DNA from: Klugiella xanthotipulae
GTDB taxonomy: Bacteria; Actinomycetota; Actinomycetes; Actinomycetales; Microbacteriaceae
Assembly: GCF_006716695.1 (NCBI RefSeq)
Contig: NZ_VFPN01000003.1
Span: 62,001-126,000, forward strand
Direction of reading: 5' to 3'
DNA: 64,000 nt
In this document: in pieces, positions 63,990 through 64,000 of the stretch
Position numbering within the stretch: position 1 is the first letter of the stretch
Layout: every line of letters begins with the position of its first letter
The notes under the pieces: generated by a model
What the model was told of the DNA's origin: nothing
Database searches by the model: none
What the model saw: the letters and a program-made list of their open reading frames with translations, nothing else
Position numbers and translations under genes: made by a program

Positions 63990-64000
63990 GCGACTCATAT

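Larger units (their letters stand above)
56950..64000. mobile_element. Integrated element at tRNA-Arg (left end to window edge, incomplete)
   Basis: From the tRNA-Arg 3' half rightwards the content changes from conserved chromosome to recombinase, DUF4913, SSB, type IV coupling protein and hypothetical genes, nearly all on the minus strand, plus an AT-richer cargo gene. The mix fits an integrative conjugative or mobilisable element of actinobacteria. The right attachment site, relaxase and replication genes are not in the window; no second copy of the tRNA 3' end was seen. Confidence 0.8.

Overview
The window is about 57 kb of conserved chromosome followed by about 7 kb of an integrated mobile element that runs off the right edge. 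By eye the DNA is GC-rich. Gene content and order (smc-ftsY, ffh, rpsP-khpA-rimM-trmD-rplS, lepB-rnhB-DUF2469-yraN-comM-dprA-xerC, rpsB-tsf-pyrH-frr-cdsA, gatCAB, clpS-DUF2017) are those of an actinobacterium. The short FtsY without an acidic A domain, DivIVA-type proteins, GlgE and a GerW-type protein point to Microbacteriaceae or a close relative. The genus cannot be fixed from this sequence alone.

Layout. 1-9087: chromosome organisation (smc), SRP targeting (ftsY, ffh), lipoate synthesis (lipB-lipA, opposite strand) and a YbdK-type ligase. 9179-13432: ribosome and tRNA maturation genes, signal peptidase I and RNase HII. 13511-18784: DUF2469, yraN-comM-dprA (tightly overlapping DNA-uptake or processing genes), xerC and a secreted M23 protein. 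19097-23293: rpsB-tsf with a strong terminator, then pyrH-frr-cdsA. 23353-29669: envelope and polarity genes: a DivIVA-repeat protein, a lytic-transglycosylase-like protein, an AI-2E exporter and a 948-residue DivIVA-headed coiled-coil protein with 24 uninterrupted 11-residue repeats. 29958-32797: an unusual membrane/lipoprotein-like fusion with a thioredoxin-TPR chaperone. 32820-39178: alpha-glucan genes glgX, glgE and glgB. 39236-48003: tRNA thiolation (cysteine desulfurase, mnmA), ligA and gatCAB. 48064-56861: fadD, dinB, gerW, a P-loop kinase, the zincin-clpS-DUF2017 operon, tRNA-His, orn and a zinc/manganese ABC transporter. 56919-64000: tRNA-Arg(TCT) and, abutting it, the element.

The element carries a large serine recombinase whose reading frame ends inside the tRNA gene, a small protein, a DUF4913 protein, a single-stranded DNA-binding protein, a type IV coupling protein, an unknown protein, and an AT-richer cargo gene with a possible HEPN-type RxxxxH motif. 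No relaxase and no second attachment site are visible, so the element is incomplete here.

A recurring regulatory pattern is a TANNNT -10 hexamer ending 5-7 bases before an ATG or GTG with no Shine-Dalgarno sequence, which predicts leaderless transcripts for at least eleven genes (ftsY, lipB, DUF2469, a zinc-ribbon gene, glgE, glgX, mnmA, dinB, gerW, orn, znuA). Genes inside operons are instead joined by ATGA, GTGA, TAATG or TAGTG overlaps. No CRISPR array, rRNA or IS element was seen.
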